DNA of 7,552 nt from Pseudolabrys sp. Lineage in GTDB: Bacteria > Pseudomonadota > Alphaproteobacteria > Rhizobiales > Xanthobacteraceae. The DNA lies in contig JAQSCR010000590.1 in NCBI GenBank assembly GCA_029945495.1, positions 701-8,252 on the forward strand. The letters are read 5' to 3'. Shown here piece after piece: positions 5,258-7,552 of this stretch. The notes beneath the pieces were generated by a model, which made no database searches, had not been told where the DNA came from, and saw only the letters and a list, made by a program, of their open reading frames with translations. Within the stretch, counting starts at the first letter, position 1. The number at the start of each line of letters is the position of its first letter. Made by a program: the position numbers and the translations under genes.

Positions 5258-5878
5258 TTAGCCTTTGCGGAAGCGTGTCCAGAAGAACCAAAATGCTGCC
5301 GCTATAACGACGAAAACGAAGATAAAGTCGAGCCGATGCATCGTGCTCCGCAATACCGGGTTCGTGTCCCAATTCTTGCCGAGTACAAATCCGATGTAGG
5401 CCAAGCCAAAGCACCAAGGCCAAGAGCCCACGAAGGTGTAGATTTGGAATTTTAGCATCGGCATCCGCGCAAGCCCGGCCGGAACCGAAATAAACGTCCG
5501 CACGACCGGAAGAAGGCGACTGATTAGGACAGCGGCCGCGCCATAGCGCGCGAAGAGCCGTTCGGCGTATTCAATATCGCTTGGCCGGACGAGAACATAC
5601 GCTCCCCAGCGGTCAATGGCTTTTCGCCCGCCCTTGATCGCAACGGAATACGCGATGGTCGAGCCGAGATTGCAGCCGAGTGCGCCAATGGTCGCTGCAC
5701 CCAATAAGCTGAATTGTCCGGTGGAAGCGAGATAACCGGCAAACGGCATGATCACTTCCGAGGGAAGAGGGATACACGCCGATTCAAATGCCATAAGACC
5801 CAGAACGCCAAAGTACCCGAGCGCCGAAATCGTATCCACAATTGTAGTGGTAATCGCAGTAATGACCTGATCGAGCAT
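5258..5878 (-). CDS. DedA-family inner-membrane protein
   Basis: A 206-residue integral membrane protein of the DedA (SNARE-associated/VTT) family. Members act in membrane homeostasis, and some flip polyprenyl phosphate or phospholipids. Visible family features are Phe-Glu-Ser-x2-Ile-Pro-Leu-Pro-Ser-Glu (acidic Glu32 and Glu41 in a re-entrant segment), Gly-x-Leu-Gly-x-Asn-Leu-Gly-Ser, and Ile-Ser-Arg-Leu-Leu-Pro-x2-Arg-Thr-x5-Ala-Gly (Arg121, Arg127). Four or five hydrophobic segments end in a C-terminal helix and a basic tail. I took ATG 5878 because the protein then begins like other DedA proteins; a GTG at 5938 would add 20 residues without similarity. The ribosome site is weak. It follows PepSY with 76 bases between and is probably cotranscribed with it. 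Confidence 0.9.
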   Translation of the reverse strand: MLDQVITAITTTIVDTISALGYFGVLGLMAFESACIPLPSEVIMPFAGYLASTGQFSLLGAATIGALGCNLGSTIAYSVAIKGGRKAIDRWGAYVLVRPSDIEYAERLFARYGAAAVLISRLLPVVRTFISVPAGLARMPMLKFQIYTFVGSWPWCFGLAYIGFVLGKNWDTNPVLRSTMHRLDFIFVFVVIAAAFWFFWTRFRKG

Positions 5879-5954
5879 TGAGGCGTTGTTCCGGTCGAAT
5901 CGGATTGGGAAAGGAGTTCGGGCCAGTGAATTTCTCACTTGCCCGGTTCATAGG

Positions 5955-6275
5955 CTAGTCTTTCGGGTTAGCGCCTTCGGCAGCATTTTCGAGGACGCGT
6001 CCAGTCATAGCATCGACGCCGACCTCGCGCCATTGCTTGCCCTGCTTCAGGTCGAACGAGTAGCGCAAGCCACTTCCGCCGTCTTCGCGCTCAAGCTCCT
6101 CCGCCATGATCTTGCCCGGGTGGGCCTTGAGGGCGATGGCGCGCGCCTCGCTCATGGTAATTCTCGCCTCGGACGCCAATGCCGTTTTGGCATGTGCGAT
6201 CATCGGCGGCATCAGAACGGCAGAGGCGAGCGCCGCCGTAAATGCTACGCGGATTAAAGTGTTCGGGTTCTTCAT
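5955..6275 (-). CDS. Exported PepSY-domain protein
   Basis: A 106-residue periplasmic protein. A signal peptide (1-29, ending Ile-Ala-His-Ala) is followed by one PepSY domain (about 40-95). The domain shows the typical Thr-Met-Ser-Glu-Ala-Arg-Ala-Ile-Ala-Leu helix, then strands with Gly-Leu-Arg-Tyr-Ser-Phe-Asp and Trp-Arg-Glu-Val-Gly-Val-Asp-Ala-Met-Thr-Gly-Arg-Val-Leu. PepSY proteins are small periplasmic modulators, often regulated by and encoded beside two-component systems, and the fold is related to protease-inhibitor propeptides. GGAG lies 7 bases before ATG 6275. The frame is open upstream to 6476, but those residues show no signal peptide or family similarity. It is divergent from the COG4705-like/response regulator operon. 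Confidence 0.9.
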   Translation of the reverse strand: MKNPNTLIRVAFTAALASAVLMPPMIAHAKTALASEARITMSEARAIALKAHPGKIMAEELEREDGGSGLRYSFDLKQGKQWREVGVDAMTGRVLENAAEGANPKD

Positions 6276-6373
6276 GGATAACTCCGGTTTTATGCGACGG
6301 CGCAACAGGTGGGGTAGCCGCCGCAGGTGACCCCATAGAGGCGATATAAGGACGTTAGTTGTCCGCACCCGCT

Positions 6374-6427
6374 CCTTAAGCCTACAAATCGCCAAGATGC
6401 GAACGGCCGCCTTACAAATCCGTAAGG
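6374..6427. promoter_or_regulatory. Candidate operator in the PepSY/COG4705 divergent promoter region
   Basis: CCTTAC (6410-6415) and GTAAGG (6422-6427) form a perfect 6-base inverted repeat with a 6-base spacer. The octamer TACAAATC occurs at 6413-6420 inside this palindrome and again at 6383-6390, exactly 30 bases apart or about three helical turns. A CTTAAG at 6375-6380 adjoins the upstream copy. Spaced repeats of this type suit dimers of OmpR/PmrA-type regulators, and such a regulator is encoded at 7375. Binding and regulator identity are inferred. Confidence 0.5.
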
Positions 6428-6509
6428 TTCGAGACAGCCTAGTGTGAAGTTTTGGCGCTAGTTTATTGGCCATCACGCTCCGGCTTCATGGGGCAACATG
6501 GAGGATGTG

Positions 6510-7280
6510 ATGACCGCTATCGCCCTTGAAAGAATTACTTCGTCGCCAAATCGAGTACCGGAAGTGACGGTCGATTTCTGGCTGGTCAAACTTATGGCGG
6601 TCACCGTCGGCGAGACGGCCGCCGATTACCTCAACGTCCATCTTGGCCTTGGGCTGCCCGCGACTTCCGGGCTGATGGCCGGGCTGCTGATCGCAGCACT
6701 GATGTTGCAATTTGCCCAACGACGGTATGTGCCATGGATCTATTGGCTGGCGGTGGTTTTGATCAGCGTCGTTGGCACGCTCATCAGCGACAATCTCGTG
6801 GACAATCTCGGCGTGCCGCTACTGACCAGCAGTCTACTTTTTGGGGCCGCGTTGGTTGCGACATTCGCCGCTTGGTACGCGACCGAAAAAACCCTCTCGA
6901 TCCACACGATATATACCGCGCGCCGCGAAGTATTTTACTGGCTGGCCATCCTGTTCACTTTCGCACTCGGCACGTCGGCGGGCGATTGGCTGGCAGAAGG
7001 CCTCGGGCTTGGCTACCTCCAGGCAGGGCTCGCCTACGGCGCGGTTATTGCCCTCATTGCACTTGCCTATTATCGCTTCCGGTTGGATGGCATACTTGCC
7101 TTCTGGCTTGCCTATATCCTGACCCGCCCGATGGGAGCCTCCTTCGGCGACCTGCTCGCGCAGTCGAAGGCGGACGGCGGTCTGGGCCTCGGAACCACGA
7201 TTACCAGCGCCTTATTCTTCGCCGGCATCGCCGTTCTGATCGTCTATATGACGATCGTCAAAATGAGGCGGCAGTCATGA
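6510..7280 (+). CDS. Polytopic membrane protein with four internal repeats (COG4705-like)
   Basis: A 256-residue very hydrophobic protein of about eight membrane segments. Four related units follow each other, each with a short polar motif and a Gly/Leu-rich linker leading into the next helix: Gly-Glu-Thr-Ala-Ala-Asp-Tyr-Leu, Ser-Asp-Asn-Leu-Val-Asp-Asn-Leu, Gly-Thr-Ser-Ala-Gly-Asp-Trp-Leu, and Gly-Ala-Ser-Phe-Gly-Asp-Leu-Leu. This is the pattern of uncharacterised membrane proteins grouped as COG4705. The substrate or function is unknown; the buried acidic residues suggest ion or solute contact. I chose ATG 6510 because GGAGG lies 5 bases before it. The ATG at 6498 would overlap that ribosome site. 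Its TGA overlaps the ATG of the next small ORF (ATGA at 7277-7280). Confidence 0.82.
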   Translation: MTAIALERITSSPNRVPEVTVDFWLVKLMAVTVGETAADYLNVHLGLGLPATSGLMAGLLIAALMLQFAQRRYVPWIYWLAVVLISVVGTLISDNLVDNLGVPLLTSSLLFGAALVATFAAWYATEKTLSIHTIYTARREVFYWLAILFTFALGTSAGDWLAEGLGLGYLQAGLAYGAVIALIALAYYRFRLDGILAFWLAYILTRPMGASFGDLLAQSKADGGLGLGTTITSALFFAGIAVLIVYMTIVKMRRQS

Positions 7281-7378
7281 CGGGATACGACTGCAGCAGA
7301 CACACCAACCGTAATGGCAAGTCGATGCCCATTCCTCTTGATCCCAACTACCGGCGCAGCGTACCTAATTCGAGATGA
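7277..7378 (+). CDS. 33-codon ORF bridging two ATGA overlaps
   Basis: The ORF starts in the stop of the membrane protein gene (ATGA 7277-7280) and stops in the start of the response regulator (ATGA 7375-7378). GAGG sits 8 bases before its ATG. The peptide is basic and polar, with Asn-Arg-Asn-Gly-Lys and Pro-Leu-Asp-Pro-Asn-Tyr-Arg-Arg, and matches nothing I know. The response regulator's own ATG has no convincing ribosome site, so this ORF could serve mainly to carry ribosomes into it by termination-reinitiation. The frame is also open far upstream in the shadow of the membrane protein gene, so openness alone is not evidence. Confidence 0.35.
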   Translation: MTGYDCSRHTNRNGKSMPIPLDPNYRRSVPNSR

Positions 7379-7497
7379 GAATTCTCCTGATCGAAGATGA
7401 CGATCGTACCGCTGCGTATGTCATGCGCGGCTTTGATGAAAATGGCCATCAGTGCGAGATGCTGGCGGACGGTCAGGATGCGCTCTATCAAGCAACA
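7375..7497 (+). pseudogene. OmpR-type response regulator, N-terminal stub cut by an insertion
   Basis: Forty-one codons of a receiver domain: Met-Arg-Ile-Leu-Leu-Ile-Glu-Asp-Asp, the acidic pair that binds Mg2+, then helix 1 and strand 2 ending in Gly-Gln-Asp-Ala-Leu-Tyr-Gln-Ala-Thr. An intact receiver would now continue to strand 3 with the phosphoacceptor Asp near residue 51. Instead the sequence changes abruptly at 7498 to an IS-like end. The frame happens to stay open to the window edge, but the residues after Thr41 (with Trp-Asn-Lys-Asp-Pro) do not belong to a receiver. In such loci the regulator is normally followed by a sensor kinase, which lies outside this window if it is present. 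The start overlaps the stop of the preceding 33-codon ORF. Confidence 0.8.
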
Positions 7498-7552
7498 TGT
7501 GTTTCGGCATGGAATAAGGACCCCGTTTTCGGGGTGATCGGCATCCAATCGG
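7498..7552. mobile_element. Terminus of an IS21-like insertion sequence (partial)
   Basis: From 7498 the sequence begins TGTGTTTCGGC and continues GGAATAAGGACCCC, a perfect hairpin ACCCCG-TTTT-CGGGGT (7520-7535), then GTGATCGGCATCC. This arrangement, a TG terminus followed by repeated GGGACCCC/GGGGT-type boxes and GTGATCGG, resembles ends I recall from IS21-family elements, where multiple terminal repeats bind the transposase. No transposase coding sequence is in the window, so family and orientation are recalled resemblance. The five bases before it (CAACA) would be the target duplication if the other side matches. Confidence 0.6.

Noticed and set aside
6276..6476. N-terminal extension of the PepSY gene
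   Set aside because: It would place a basic, non-family segment before a good signal peptide, and GGAG supports the ATG at 6275.
6734..7378. 214-codon plus-strand frame overlapping the membrane protein gene
   Set aside because: It is a +2 shadow of the hydrophobic gene with an Arg-rich nonsense composition. Only its last 33 codons, after the ATGA overlap, are considered.
7520..7535. Perfect ACCCCG/CGGGGT hairpin as an intrinsic terminator
   Set aside because: The T4 run is in the loop and no T-run follows the stem. It fits the repeated boxes of an IS21-like end better.

Overview
The window looks like an accessory region of an alphaproteobacterial genome or plasmid. The clade inference rests on one promoter with a perfect GGAAC-N16-CGTT spacing (the sigma-EcfG general stress signature of Alphaproteobacteria), an FNR/FixK-type box, the protein families present and the fairly high GC. 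No species can be named from the sequence alone. No rRNA, tRNA or CRISPR array was seen.

Left part (about 112-3462, all on the minus strand): reading in the direction of transcription, a stress-type promoter drives a small exported Met-rich protein. A strong hairpin follows, then a Tat-exported multicopper oxidase, a tiny exported Gly/Met-rich membrane protein with an FNR/FixK-like box upstream, a DUF302 protein, a broken N-terminal fragment that resembles a tyrosine recombinase, and a DUF1330 protein. The oxidase and the two Met-rich envelope proteins look like a periplasmic copper-handling group. Bases 1-111 hold no gene that I can support.

Middle part (3463-5257): a gene-free stretch with nested inverted repeats precedes an exported four-cysteine KTSC-domain protein. 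Its stop codon is completed by the first base of an IS5-family (IS427-like) insertion sequence of about 824 bp. The transposase is split into two frames at an A4G6 run. About 195 bp of gene-free sequence follow, with an end-like inverted repeat just outside the element.

Right part (5258-7552): a divergent envelope-stress-like locus. DedA and PepSY genes run leftward. A four-repeat membrane protein (COG4705-like), a 33-codon ORF and an OmpR-type response regulator run rightward. The intergenic space has a palindrome and a repeated octamer that could be the regulator's operator. The last three reading frames are linked by two ATGA stop/start overlaps. The response regulator is cut after codon 41 by what looks like the end of an IS21-like element, so in this genome the regulator is probably inactive.
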